NCBI RefSeq assembly: GCF_008386395.1
Contig: NZ_CP043762.1
Span: forward strand, 1-64,000
Direction of reading: 5' to 3'
Origin: Paenibacillus sp. 37
GTDB lineage: Bacteria; Bacillota; Bacilli; Paenibacillales; Paenibacillaceae
Length of the DNA: 64,000 bases
The translations under genes and the position numbers were made by a program. Under the pieces are notes generated by a model. The model made no database searches and was not told where the DNA came from. It was given only the letters and a program-made list of their open reading frames with translations. This document shows positions 17,766 through 26,791 of the stretch, piece by piece; positions within the stretch are counted from its first letter, which is position 1, and each line of letters begins with the position of its first letter.

Positions 17766-18161
17766 TTAAAAAGTTAATGTAACATTGGCATCTTTCGCAA
17801 AATCCAGAAAAGTGACAGCTCCGCCTACTTCAATCCCTTCAATAAAATCCTCTATTGTCAAGTTCATAACGTCCATAGTCATCTGACAAGCAATAATCTT
17901 AACACCTAACTCCTGAGCCATTTCTACAAGCTGTGGTATCGTTGGAACATTTGCATTCTTGAACCCTTCAGCAAAATGTTCAGCCCCTTCAGGTAACGGC
18001 AGTTGGTGATGTGCTTGCTTATGAATCAGATTCAATCCTTCAAATGTAAAGAAAATGGCAACCTCTGCTTCAGTTGCTGCAGAAGCAGTTGCGATATTAA
18101 ACACCTTATATGCATCGAACATTCCACCATTACTTGCAATAATAGCTACTTGTGTACTCAT
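17766..18161 (-). CDS. yrkE: DsrE/DsrF-family sulfur-relay protein (YrkE-like)
   Basis: A 131-residue DsrE/F-type protein: QVAIIASNGGMFDAYKVFNI at the N-terminus and the conserved Cys in GVKIIACQMTMDVMNL, followed by GGAVTFLDFA. Family members bind sulfane sulfur on that Cys and pass it along TusA/rhodanese relays. It stands between yrkF and yrkH in a tight operon (30 bp after yrkF). AACGGAGG precedes the ATG. Intact; a broken relative is at 15055-15250. Confidence 0.9.
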   Translation of the reverse strand: MSTQVAIIASNGGMFDAYKVFNIATASAATEAEVAIFFTFEGLNLIHKQAHHQLPLPEGAEHFAEGFKNANVPTIPQLVEMAQELGVKIIACQMTMDVMNLTIEDFIEGIEVGGAVTFLDFAKDANVTLTF

Positions 18162-18191
18162 TGATATACCTCCGTTATTTTGTTGGTTTTA

Positions 18192-18761
18192 TTATTTTTC
18201 GGTTGGACCTGTCCAACTAGTCATGCCGGGTTCTACATTCGTGACTTGTTTAAACCCTTTTTCAGTAAGCAATTGACAGGCAAGGTCACTGCGGTTGCCT
18301 GTTTGGCATACTACATAAATTTCTGCATCCTGATTAAGTTCCTGGATTCGACTTTCGAGTTCACCTAGTGGAATGGAAAGGGCTCCAGCAATTCGGTTAA
18401 ACGCATATTCGGCAGGTTCACGTACATCCAGTAAGATCATCTTTTTGTTTTCAATAAGTTTTTCCTCCAAATCTTCATTGGAAATGACTTGTGGATGCTT
18501 CTTCTCTTTCTTTATTTCAGTAGAATTTGCCTTACGGACATAATGCTTGAGAACATTGCCATCCTCTACTGTACCGAGATAATGATGTCCAGTATTTTTG
18601 GTCCATCCTTGAATGTCTGCCAGAGATCCTTTATCTGTGGCTTGCACTTCAATAACTTGACCAGCATCAAGTTGATCCATTGCTTTTTTTGTTCTAACGA
18701 TTGGCATTGGACATGAAAGTCCCATGCAATCGAGTGTCTGATCTACTTTAATTTCGGCCAT
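18192..18761 (-). CDS. yrkF: TusA-rhodanese fusion (YrkF/CstA-like)
   Basis: A 189-residue two-domain sulfurtransferase: TusA domain about residues 1-72 (LDCMGLSCPMPIVRTKKAM) and rhodanese domain about 85-189 (MILLDVREPAEYAFNRIAG, active loop VVCQTGNRSDLA, end VEPGMTSWTG). Both catalytic cysteines are present, so sulfur can be relayed inside one chain. AAGGAGG supports the ATG at 18761. It is the first gene of the yrkF-E-H-I-J operon, transcribed from a sigma-A promoter overlapped by a CstR-type operator. Confidence 0.9.
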   Translation of the reverse strand: MAEIKVDQTLDCMGLSCPMPIVRTKKAMDQLDAGQVIEVQATDKGSLADIQGWTKNTGHHYLGTVEDGNVLKHYVRKANSTEIKKEKKHPQVISNEDLEEKLIENKKMILLDVREPAEYAFNRIAGALSIPLGELESRIQELNQDAEIYVVCQTGNRSDLACQLLTEKGFKQVTNVEPGMTSWTGPTEK

Positions 18762-18879
18762 GAAAGCAACCTCCTTAAAATTTGTTGCGAACAAGACAAT
18801 CTCTTAGGATATATTAAATTCTCCCTTTTGGACTGTAGTTTACAACGAGAATCTCATTAGGGTCGATAACTTTATACCC

Positions 18880-18922
18880 ATACCCCTATGGGTATAATAC
18901 AAAGAGTTTTCGTTATTGTCAA
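18880..18922 (-). promoter_or_regulatory. yrkF operon promoter with CstR operator
   Basis: On the minus strand TTGACA (18917-18922), 17-bp spacer and TATTAT (18894-18899) form a near-consensus sigma-A promoter. The 16-bp ATACCCCTATGGGTAT (18880-18895) overlaps the -10 and the start region; a further ATACCC half-site at 18874 extends it. Bound repressor would block polymerase, and persulfide-modified CstR would release it. Confidence 0.8.
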
Positions 18923-19049
18923 CCTCAAGTACTAAAATAATGAAGTGTCGCTTCAAGCCTGGGATAATAGTGATTGACTTTACATCCCTTTTGAACTTTG
19001 TTTGTTCAGAACGTTATGATTTTTAATACCTAGCCGCCCGTATTTAACC

Positions 19050-19255
19050 TCTTATCGTGTCAGTTGTTCCAAAATAATGTAAACATTTTCATGTATTATA
19101 GTACTTAATGAGTTTTAAGTGCATTCGCTAAATGTTTAGATATTCATCTAATCGGCAATCGGAATATGTTCTTGTCCATTCCGGCAATCGGTACAAGTTC
19201 TTGTCCTTGGCTTGGGACACGAACTTGTACCGATAAAACAAAAAAGCCGCTAAAA
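19050..19255. repeat. Interspersed palindromic repeat, copy 1, left part
   Basis: It contains the family core: CGGTACAAGTTCTTGTCC, a short loop, its near-complement ending ACTTGTACCG, then AAAAAAGCCGCTAAAA. The upstream 100 bp (TCAGTTGT…ATGTATTATAGTACTTAAT) also match copy 5. The copy is cut by the IS3 element at 19256 and resumes at 20543. Confidence 0.85.
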
Positions 19256-20542
19256 TGTGGTCATAACCCTGTCAAGTAGACAGTACAAAAAAAGACAAGG
19301 ATTTAAGCTGCGTCCGTTTCCCGGTATTCTACCGGGGAACGGTCGTTTAGTTTTTTCTGGAATCGGTTTTGGTTGTAAAACAATATGTATTCGCTCACTT
19401 GCTGTTCAACCTCTGCTTTGTCGGCCGCCTTATTCAAGTATATTTTCTCGGTCTTCAAATGAGAGAAGAAGGACTCGATACAGGCATTGTCTGGACAATT
19501 TCCACGTCTGGAGTGGCTGCCTAGCATGCCGAGCTGTTTCAGTTTACGGTTAAAGGGCTTCGAGGTATATTGAAATCCTTGATCCGAGTGCAGGATTACG
19601 CCACTCAAGTCCACGTGCTTACGGAGTCTATCCAGCGTTTCATGAACTAAAGCGAGGTCATTTGGTTCAGAAAGATGCCACGCTACAATTTCGTTATTGT
19701 ATAAATCCTGAATGACAGAGAGATACACAAAATGTTCTCCAGCACGAATATAGGTAAAGTCCGTAACTAGCTTCGTTCGTGGCGTATCCGCCCGAAACTG
19801 GCGCTCAAGCCGATTTGGATTTACCACAGAAGCTTGTTTTCCAAAGAATCGACGTTTCTTTCGAATGACAGAACAGATGCCTAATTGTTTCATTAATCGG
19901 TACACCTTTTTGTGGTTGACCCTAAGACCTTCCCTCCGTAAAGCTACCGTCATTCAAAGATAACCAAAGTAGGGATGTACGCGATGGATGGCAAACAAAT
20001 GCGATTCTAATTCATGTTCCTTGTATCGACGTTCTTTTGCCGCTGATCTGCTTTTTCTCCACTTGTAATAACCCGAGCGGGAAACCGCAGCTAGCTTTAA
20101 GAGCCAAACCAGACCATGGCGTGCTCGCAGGTCTTCTATGATTTGAAATCTGGCAGCTTTACTCGTCACTCCTTGTGTATACTGCTTTTTTAAGTATTCA
20201 ATCTCCGCCCGCAAGTATGCCATCTCTTCATCCATACTGGAAAACGTTGTTCTAAGGCGTCCCCGTTTGGATGTAGCAGGTTCTAGACTCATTCCCTGTT
20301 TCGCTTTTGCTGCCCATACTTGTACCTGAGATTTGTTTTGAATATCTAAACGAGTCGCTACTTCACGTATACTCATATGTTCCTCGTTGACCAGTCGGGC
20401 CGCCTCCAATTTCAATTCCAAGGAGTACCGCCGGAAAGTTTTGTCCTTTTTTAGCCATGAAAAAATCCTCTTCGTTTGACATGATATAGTTCATCTTACC
20501 AGATGTCTTTTTACTCTTGTCTACTAAAAGGGGATAATACCA
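19256..20542 (-). mobile_element. IS3-family insertion sequence, 1,287 bp, inserted in a repeat copy
   Basis: The ends are imperfect inverted repeats starting TG (TGTGGTCATAACCCTGTC… left; TTGGTATTATCCCC… inward from the right), sharing AGTAGACA further in. The 3-bp direct repeat AAA (19253-19255 and 20543-20545) is the target duplication typical of IS3. Removing the element and one AAA rebuilds GCCGCTAAAATAGCGAC exactly as in uninterrupted repeat copies, which fixes the boundaries. Confidence 0.85.
19303..20458 (-). pseudogene. IS3-family transposase, interrupted by TGA and an N-terminal frameshift
   Basis: Reading right to left: an HTH/leucine-zipper N-terminus (LNIQ-type helix region with SIREVATRLDIQNKSQVQVW and MAYLRAEIEYLKKQY), then a DDE integrase core with LVTDFTYI, VILHSDQGFQYTS and NCPDNACIESFFSHLKTE. 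An in-frame TGA at 19954-19956 replaces an expected CGA (…HPYFGYL-stop-MTVALRREG). Near the start, one extra A in an A6 run puts the ATG at 20458 out of frame. Unusually, the OrfA and OrfB parts are otherwise in one frame. The copy is probably inactive. Confidence 0.8.
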
Positions 20543-20587
20543 AAATAGCGACTTTCAATGGGTGCATGTTTCTTGTCCCTCGACATT
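20543..20587. repeat. Interspersed palindromic repeat, copy 1, right part
   Basis: AAATAGCGACTTTCAATGGG then TTCTTGTCCCTCGACA continues the repeat split by the IS3 element. Confidence 0.85.
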
Positions 20588-20591
20588 TACT

Positions 20592-21086
20592 TCAAAATAA
20601 GCTATCAAACGCACGTTCCATTGAATCGGCTTCTTTTGAAACCGCCAAGAATACATATTTCCCCTTTGTCTTTAACACATGATGTTCGAGCAGATAATAT
20701 TCATCCGGGCGATAGTCCTTGAATTTCATTTTTTGCGTTTCGATTCGTTGCTCCATATTTTCTTTGACGCTTTCAGATTGACTCTCATCCTTTAGTTTGA
20801 TGACGGCCAATTCATCAGCTTTTACATTCGATGTTGACGTATAAAGGATAAAATCATCCACGCTGTCTGCATCAATGTTATACAATTTCTGCAGCTTATT
20901 CAGATCCTGCTTTTTCATTTCTTTTAGGCTCACGGCCTGTTCGATACTTTTTCCGATTTCAGTGGCCGACTGTTGTTCTGAAATCTTGTCATCCTTGCCT
21001 ACGCATCCGGACAAAACGCCAATTACGACGATGAATACAAGCATAACGGGGGAAAAAATTCTTTTCCCTCTCCATTGCTTTTTCAT
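20592..21086 (-). CDS. DUF4358-type lipoprotein
   Basis: A 164-residue exported lipoprotein: basic start MKKQWRGKR, hydrophobic core FSPVMLVFIVVIGV and lipobox LSGC. The mature part (SIEQAVSLKEMKKQDLNKLQ, LYNIDADSVDDFILYTSTS, KADELAVIKLKDES) matches the DUF4358 family. Such genes occur beside DHHW/MBOAT genes thought to acetylate cell-surface polymers; here the DHHW neighbour is truncated, so the pathway is probably lost. CGGAGTG precedes the ATG, four bases after the DHHW stop, which points to an operon. Confidence 0.75.
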   Translation of the reverse strand: MKKQWRGKRIFSPVMLVFIVVIGVLSGCVGKDDKISEQQSATEIGKSIEQAVSLKEMKKQDLNKLQKLYNIDADSVDDFILYTSTSNVKADELAVIKLKDESQSESVKENMEQRIETQKMKFKDYRPDEYYLLEHHVLKTKGKYVFLAVSKEADSMERAFDSLF

Positions 21087-21090
21087 TTGA

Positions 21091-21637
21091 TCACTCCGTT
21101 ACATTTTTTATGGATGGGTCCTCGAAAAACGTATTCGCATTATAAAGAAATAGCATGTCCTGAATTCCCTGTTCGTTCGCCAGCGACGCCAAATCCTCTT
21201 CATAATACCGAAGGTCTACCACGTTTATTTCGCTAAAATGCTTTAATAAGAAAGGAATCAGGCTGTTAGCGTACGAATCTTTGACTACCAGCAGCTTTCT
21301 ACCGCTCGGATTAGCCGTTTTAATATGGATTTGTGCATGATTTCCGTTAAGAAACACCGCATATTTATCCTTCCTGAGCAGTTGCTCCATCGCATACAAT
21401 GAATCCGTGGTCTTCTCTTCATCGACATACGTTACGGTATATTTCTCTTGATCCTTTGGCAAATAAAGCTCCAAACGATCGGGCTGCATATGTCTGAACC
21501 CGCTTTTTGAATAAAGCGAGCCGTAAAATTCATCGGTTACTTGCTGGATGTTAAACTCTTCCTCTTTTTGAGGTGTTAGCCCCATTTGTCTGCAAAGTTC
21601 CAGGTAAGCGATATAAGCGCCTTTACGTCCGAGTGGA
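21091..21637 (-). pseudogene. DHHW/AlgX-like surface O-acetylation protein, C-terminal fragment
   Basis: The frame carries GAYIAYLELCRQMGLTPQKE, SLYSKSGFRHMQPDRLELYL, LLVVKDSYANSLIPFLLKHF and INVVDLRYYEEDL, the C-terminal half of DHHW-family proteins (SGNH-like, KDSYA loop). The N-terminal half with the DHHW motif is missing: at about 21637 the sequence switches to an unrelated gene read on the opposite strand. The fragment lies upstream of the DUF4358 lipoprotein, its usual partner. Confidence 0.75.
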
Positions 21638-22395
21638 TCCCGCAAACTGGCGGTCATTACTGCATCAGTGTACGTATTCAAGATTATCAGGTACCGGGGT
21701 TCCCCGATATTAAAGAGTTATCGAACCAAAATAACCATGCACAATCGAATTACGATCGTTTCTATTCAACCACTTCTTCTCCACCTTCACGTGAAATTAA
21801 AACGATTGAAGTTGGAAATCCGTTTAATTTAAGAACACGTATTTGGTTTGTTGTTAGTAACAGCAATCCCCTTTATCGCACGTACCTAAAGCATGGATGG
21901 GTCTTTCTTGATCCTGGTGAAGCCAAGGATATTGAGATGATGTTCGAATACGCCCCTGATCTACTAACTAACGATATGTACTCAGATGAATTAAAGTTGA
22001 AATATAAAGAATTTGAGAAAAAAGAAAATAATGTTGATGTTACTGCATATATTGAAAACCCTTATGACAACCCTCACCACGAGATTCAAAAACTCGGGGG
22101 AATGCAAGTACAGGTACTCACTGGACGTGCCACTAAATTTGAAACCTTTTATTTACAAGATGGGATAATTAATGGGATTATCGTAGCTGTTGATCAAAGT
22201 GAACCAGTAAAAGGAGGAAAACTTATCTTACGCCATACGCATAGGAAAACACATACTTTCGAATATCAGGAGGTTGAATTAGATAACGGTAAGTTCACAG
22301 CACAACGAAAAGACATGACTACAGATGTTAAAGCTTTCTATCTCCCTTCTGAAGGTTATGGCGATTGCGAAAGTAAAACTCTAGATGTTGATTAG
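21635..22395 (+). pseudogene. C-terminal fragment of an uncharacterised secreted-type protein
   Basis: From about 21635 the plus strand reads EWIPQTGGHYCISVRI, then SNQNNHAQSNYDRFYSTTSS, RYLK-type RTYLKHGWVFLDPGEAKDIE and, to the stop, VKAFYLPSEGYGDCESKTLD. The WIP…HYCI…NNHAQ…NPF pattern suggests an Ig-like/CARDB-type region at the end of a larger protein; the family is not named with confidence. No start site lies within the conserved part and the 5' end overlaps the DHHW fragment, so this is one side of a rearrangement. Confidence 0.55.
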
Positions 22396-22520
22396 CCAAG
22401 GTACTCTACAGGATGGCCTAGTCTCAGTACGGGCAAATTTCCACTTCCATCTCATTCAACAGGAAGTGTCTGAGATCCGATTTTAGTGATGAGTATCTAC
22501 AATTTGATCCAAGATCACGT

Positions 22521-22770
22521 TTACTGTTCAAGAGATGCTTTTATATTCTCCATTCGATCTATAATAATTTTGATGACGCTTAAGAAAAAATCTTCTTTGA
22601 GGGGGATTTTCTTTTTCAGAAGGTAGGTAGATTGAGAATCATCAAAACGAAGCAGTACATTATCATTTTGCATCATGCGGATATGCCCTTTTCCAACACG
22701 CCCAGCGGCTTCTGATGAAGACTGATCAATATAAGAGGCAAATGCCGCTCGTCTCGATGAACGTATGCAG
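22521..22770 (-). pseudogene. Unidentified gene fragment
   Basis: The minus strand reads RRAAFASYIDQSSSEAAGRV, GKGHIRMMQNDNVLLRFDDS and VIKIIIDRMENIKASLEQ to a TAA at 22521. It looks like the end of a real protein but has no start, and no family was recognised. Confidence 0.35.
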
Positions 22771-22951
22771 GCCTCGCACTAAACTTTCCCAAATTACATG
22801 TCAATCACTGCCGGTGACATCAATATACAAAGAGATCGAATTGGTTGTAGAACAAGTTCTAATCCTTACTCAGGATAAGAATTTGCTTTCTACATATTAG
22901 AAGCTGCTTTAAAAGGAATATAATTGAGATTATATTTAGTCCACCATCTTT

Positions 22952-23015
22952 CCCCAATGACACAATGTTCTTGTCCTTTTCGGCAATGGTACTATGTTCT
23001 TGTCCCTCGACAGCG
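22952..23015. repeat. Interspersed repeat, partial copy 2
   Basis: ATGTTCTTGTCCTTTTCGG, GGCAATGGTAC and TGTTCTTGTCCCTCGACAG are diverged family motifs; the central palindrome is lost. Confidence 0.6.
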
Positions 23016-23103
23016 AAAAATGATCTGTGATTATTGTGAGAGAGCTACCAGTGTTACTTATCCTATCATGATTTTAGGTCTATTTGCATAACACAGCAAA
23101 TAA

Positions 23104-23123
23104 GCCTCGAAAAAGTTCGAGGC
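23104..23123. terminator. Hairpin downstream of the Rpn gene
   Basis: GCCTCGAA / TTCGAGGC with an AAAG loop, 127 bp beyond the Rpn stop; read on the minus strand it is followed by TTATTT. Confidence 0.5.
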
Positions 23124-23249
23124 TCTGTCACGTAGATTGTTCCACGTTAGTAATGAAAAGTGTTTTTACTACTGGAGGAACTATCTCCATTTTATTACTT
23201 ATCTGTTGCTCAGATGTCCTTACTAAGATGTCATCGGCAACATTTATGA

Positions 23250-24095
23250 TCAAACTTTATGGTGTTTTATGAGTCGTTCCACTTCTGCTTTTGTCAGACC
23301 GGTAGAAGAAGCAATGATATCAACATCTACTCCTGATTTAATCAATTTCTTGGCAACATCAGTAGCTTTGTTACGCTCTCCTTCTTCCTTTGCCCCTTCA
23401 ATCATAGAAGCTTCATCATGCAAATACTTTTGTCTGTCCTCGTATAATCGGCGGGATTCGGCATCCTGACTAAGAAATTCCAACGTATCCATTGCTTTTT
23501 TTAATACAGGTTCGTTCATCGTCAGCACCTCCCAATTGGATTTATCGACACCTTTTAAGAATAATAGCCAGTTAACCAAACCACCATTTTCTACTGGAGT
23601 CGCATGATCGCCAAGCTTGGGCAATTCCAGAAAATGCAGTTCTATGTCATCTATGAGCGAGATCCCACTCCGGTCTTCACGCAGATGGAATACGTTATGA
23701 TATTGATCATTGGGCAAAAAAGAATAGTTCAGGATGTTAATCGTCACGCATTTTTTCAGCATCTTATAAGAATGCCCCTCTTGAAGCTGTCCGCTGTATA
23801 GCTTGCTCCAGTAAAACATCGTTCGTTTCTCAGTATCATATTTATTGAATAACTGCATTTCAACGTTGATGAGCTCGCCCTCCGCTGTTCTTCCGTGTAT
23901 ATCAAGGATGGATTGCTTGTCACGAGGAGTGTCCTTCTCGGTATATGGATTCAACAAGATGATTTCTGTCAAAGGCGGCCTACCTGCCTCTACAAAAGTC
24001 TTGTTCAAGAAGGCAAGCAGAACATCCCGATTTTCTTCACTGCCAAATATACGTTTGAATAAAAAATCATTTCGGGGGTCAAGCAGTTCATTCAT
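23250..24095 (-). CDS. Rpn-family PD-(D/E)XK recombination-promoting nuclease
   Basis: A 281-residue Rpn/transposase_31-type protein. The N-terminal signature LLDPRNDFLFKRIFGSEENR and the nuclease core SILDIHGRTAEGELINVEMQ (D…ExQ) are visible, followed by LFNKYDTEKRTMFYWSKLYS. The C-terminal 60 residues are variable, ending in a small helix-turn-helix-like unit (SGVDVDIIASSTGLTKAEVE). Rpn enzymes are DNA endonucleases that stimulate RecA-independent recombination. GGAGATG supports the ATG at 24095 over a TTG six bases upstream. Two decayed relatives lie around the CRISPR array. Confidence 0.85.
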   Translation of the reverse strand: MNELLDPRNDFLFKRIFGSEENRDVLLAFLNKTFVEAGRPPLTEIILLNPYTEKDTPRDKQSILDIHGRTAEGELINVEMQLFNKYDTEKRTMFYWSKLYSGQLQEGHSYKMLKKCVTINILNYSFLPNDQYHNVFHLREDRSGISLIDDIELHFLELPKLGDHATPVENGGLVNWLLFLKGVDKSNWEVLTMNEPVLKKAMDTLEFLSQDAESRRLYEDRQKYLHDEASMIEGAKEEGERNKATDVAKKLIKSGVDVDIIASSTGLTKAEVERLIKHHKV

Positions 24096-24131
24096 CTGCA
24101 ATCATCTCCATTCATTCATAGTATATCACGC

Positions 24132-24458
24132 TTAAAGGTTCTTAGACACACACCAGACAGACCACCCTTTACGTCTTTTTCTCCATTCTTTCTCCTCTTT
24201 GGGTGTTGCCTCTCCGCCATGAGCAGAATTAACAATTATTCTGACCCGGGGGAGTCTTTTTATCGAACAAACGCTAATATTGACATTATCGAACGTATTT
24301 TCCGGAAGCCATTCATATATCTTTGCAGCGCCCGCAGGATCGGAACTTCTGGAGGATGCACTCCAGCCGAACACCGTGGAATTGTCTCGTGTCACAGCCC
24401 GCCATTCTTTTCCTTCTCGCAAGTTCTGTGCACTTTCAATCTGGGCGTTTGCCCTCAA
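24132..24458 (-). CDS. Hypothetical fragment, unrecognised
   Basis: A 108-codon frame with NLREGKEWRAVTRDNSTVFG, SSDPAGAAKIYEWLPENTFD and RVRIIVNSAHGGEATPKEEK. The stretch looks protein-like, perhaps a secreted protein that has lost its signal region. It lacks a convincing ribosome site and the family is unknown, so decayed DNA is equally likely. Confidence 0.3.
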   Translation of the reverse strand: MRANAQIESAQNLREGKEWRAVTRDNSTVFGWSASSRSSDPAGAAKIYEWLPENTFDNVNISVCSIKRLPRVRIIVNSAHGGEATPKEEKEWRKRRKGWSVWCVSKNL

Positions 24459-24619
24459 TACTGGGGCGGTAGTATCGGATCATAAAGGAGCCATCGGGAG
24501 AAAGTTCTCCTTGTATATGACGATGAGTGGCTTCAGCTCACGGTGCTTCAGGTATTGATGAGAAAAGTTTATTCAAGCTCTGTTCTTGGCGATAGTATTC
24601 CATTGGGCATTAGTTTTGG

Positions 24620-24757
24620 GATTCTCTATCTCTTTGGAATTGTCTTTTAAGAAAACCCCTGATCAATTACTTGTTCTTGGCTCGGAACTCAGCTTGGAAC
24701 AAAAATTTGGTTCTTAAAACAAAAAAGCCGCTAAGTAGCGACTTTGATATTAATTAC
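24620..24757. repeat. Interspersed repeat, diverged copy 3
   Basis: TTCTTGGCTCGGAACT and AACAAAAAAGCCGCTAAGTAGCGACTTT retain the central and right-hand motifs, including the small GCCGCTA…TAGCGAC hairpin. Confidence 0.65.
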
Positions 24758-24768
24758 CTTAACCTTTA

Positions 24769-25113
24769 TTATTCAATAATGACTTTTTCAGCTATAGCTT
24801 GTGGAGGTGATGACTGGGCTATAAGATTTTTTATCCATACTTCAGCTTTTTTATTTTTTATTGAACTAGCAAATTTAGACTCGGCTGCCCCACCGATAAC
24901 TATTTCACTATCCTCATCTTTACTTATCCAAATTTGTTTCGTTGCAGGATCATCTGGGTTATCTTGTTCAATCAATATTTGATTATCTTGTTCATTAACT
25001 TCTATAATTGTACCGCTGATGTCCGCATCTGATTGAGTTAGTTCATTTTGAGAACTACAGCCGACGGCTAGTAGCAACAAAACGAGTGTGAGTCCACTCA
25101 CTAGTTTAGCCAT
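24769..25113 (-). CDS. Small lipoprotein next to a secreted protease
   Basis: A 114-residue lipoprotein with signal KLVSGLTLVLLLLAVGC (lipobox Cys) and a small beta-rich domain: ISGTIIEVNEQDNQILIEQD, TKQIWISKDEDSEIVIGGAA, KKAEVWIKNLIAQSSPPQAI. It resembles DUF3221-type lipoproteins. The ATG at 25113 follows AAGGTGATG. It begins 32 bp after the serine protease gene and is probably co-transcribed, so it may bind or hold that protease at the surface; this role is inference. Confidence 0.7.
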   Translation of the reverse strand: MAKLVSGLTLVLLLLAVGCSSQNELTQSDADISGTIIEVNEQDNQILIEQDNPDDPATKQIWISKDEDSEIVIGGAAESKFASSIKNKKAEVWIKNLIAQSSPPQAIAEKVIIE

Positions 25114-25145
25114 GATCATCACCTTCCACTTGCAATATAAAAACA

Positions 25146-26417
25146 TCAATAGGAGGAATCGGTGTAAACTCCCGAGAGACCTAACGAACTAATTGTATAA
25201 CTATATTTTGAAAAAGCTTGCCATGTATCTACTCCACCTTGTCTAACTATACCAGTGTGGGTACCTTCAATTCTTGCATAGTTTCGTACACCATTATTGA
25301 CGACATTGTATACTAATCCTCCACTATCTCCTAGCTGTGTACCACTAAGTCCAGTAATGATCATATCAGTCGGTCCACCATTAATATCATAACTAGTGTC
25401 AACAATCTCAGCTAGAGGATAACTACTTCCATTCAAATTGTACCCGTGTACTCTTACCTTATCTCCAACCTGACGATATAGGCCAGAGTAATCCGTTGTC
25501 CCTATCGTTAAAGAATTACCATTTAAATTATGGCTCGGATTTACAGATGAGTTGTATACTATATAACCTGCATCGAACTTAGACGTATCCGAAAATACAG
25601 CATTGTTCATTGTACCAATCGGGCTAGAACCGTCAGATAAGTCATACCAAGTTCCATTCTCACAATGCCCCGCAGTAACACCGACGTTGTTACCATTGGC
25701 ACGACCGTTGAAACCTAAACTACATGCCGGGGAAGTAATAGCAGTTCCTCGTTCAATTTTTTCTCCGGGAAACAAGTTATACGCTTGTGTTTGAAGGCTC
25801 AACTCGCCTATTACCGATCTCACCATATCTTCATCGATATAGTTTAGTATCTCTTCCTTAGCATTATCGTACTGCTCTTGTGAGATGTACACATTAACTT
25901 TGTTCAACTTAGGATTTATACCAACCGCTTCTAACCCTAACTCTTTCATTTTTCCAGATAATGATTCTTTTGCTTTAGTCAGTTCTTCTAAAGAATATTT
26001 TACAATTAAATATTCAATATTTTGAGGAAAAACACTCGTGCTCATTACTGAACTTTTTAATTCGTTTGGTAACTCAGTAACAAGAATGACATTCTTACCG
26101 TTTTCATCGGTGTATGCACCAGTATAAATATCGCTATAGTTGCTCATTAACTCTAGCTGTACGTTACCTCGATCAATCAATATATTTGTGTTAAGTAGAC
26201 TGGCTTCAGGATATTGTTCCGTGACTGCCTCTGCCTCAGTTTCTAATGACTTCGTGAAACTAGTAGCGGTAGGTATCTCCCATTTATGACCTGGATCATT
26301 GCTTTGCACTCTAATGTTATCGTTTGATATGGACTCCGCCGCTTGACCTGTACTAATAAAAATACTTAACGAAATCATTAGCAAGGTTACTATCAGTGAT
26401 AAAATGCGCTTGTTCAT
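25146..26417 (-). CDS. Secreted S1-family (streptogrisin-like) serine protease
   Basis: A 423-residue pre-pro-protease. A signal peptide (LSLIVTLLMISLSIFISTGQ) and a ~190-residue pro-region precede a chymotrypsin-fold domain starting near GTAITSPACSLGFNGRAN. The triad is visible: His in VGVTAGHCENG, Asp in SKFDAGYIVY, Ser in GTQLGDSGGLVY; two Cys (SPACSL, GHCEN) can form a disulfide. The pro-region (VIVK-type LIVKYSLEEL, NKVNVYISQEQYDNAKEEIL) resembles alpha-lytic protease chaperone domains. GAGAGGAG precedes the ATG. Function: extracellular protein degradation. Confidence 0.88.
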   Translation of the reverse strand: MNKRILSLIVTLLMISLSIFISTGQAAESISNDNIRVQSNDPGHKWEIPTATSFTKSLETEAEAVTEQYPEASLLNTNILIDRGNVQLELMSNYSDIYTGAYTDENGKNVILVTELPNELKSSVMSTSVFPQNIEYLIVKYSLEELTKAKESLSGKMKELGLEAVGINPKLNKVNVYISQEQYDNAKEEILNYIDEDMVRSVIGELSLQTQAYNLFPGEKIERGTAITSPACSLGFNGRANGNNVGVTAGHCENGTWYDLSDGSSPIGTMNNAVFSDTSKFDAGYIVYNSSVNPSHNLNGNSLTIGTTDYSGLYRQVGDKVRVHGYNLNGSSYPLAEIVDTSYDINGGPTDMIITGLSGTQLGDSGGLVYNVVNNGVRNYARIEGTHTGIVRQGGVDTWQAFSKYSYTISSLGLSGVYTDSSY

Positions 26418-26504
26418 AAACTATCTCCTCTCATAAGGTATATAAAATAAAACGCAATTTTCAGTAAAATGTTGCATTTATTTTTATATTTTTACTCAAA
26501 TTGG

Positions 26505-26660
26505 TTCATCTAATCGAGAATGGGAACATGTTCTTGTTCATTTCGGCAATCGGTACAAGTTCTTGTCCTTGGCTCGGGACAAGAACTTGTACCGATAAAA
26601 TAAAAAAGCCGCTAAAATAGCGACTTTAATGGGAATATGTTCTTGTCCCTCGACACTTTA
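26505..26660. repeat. Interspersed palindromic repeat, well-preserved copy 4
   Basis: Best template of the family: GGCAATCGGTACAAGTTC…, an 18-bp stem (CGGTACAAGTTCTTGTCC with GGACAAGAACTTGTACCG; loop TTGGCTCG), then GCCGCTAAAATAGCGAC and a terminal TGTTCTTGTCCCTCGACA. Confidence 0.9.
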
Positions 26661-26791
26661 GTAGTGAGTCTAGGCATTGGCTGATAATTCATATAAATTC
26701 ATCCGTTTTATTCCAGATTCAATCACCCTGTTTTCTATGTATGTGCAAAGTAGCTAGATTGTATGCCGCGACCACCAATTTATTTTTATGA

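Noticed and set aside
26505..26660. Repeat copies as transcription terminators or small RNA genes
   Set aside because: The stems could form in RNA, but the same unit recurs away from gene ends and with repeated TTCTTGTCC motifs, so a dispersed mobile repeat explains it better.
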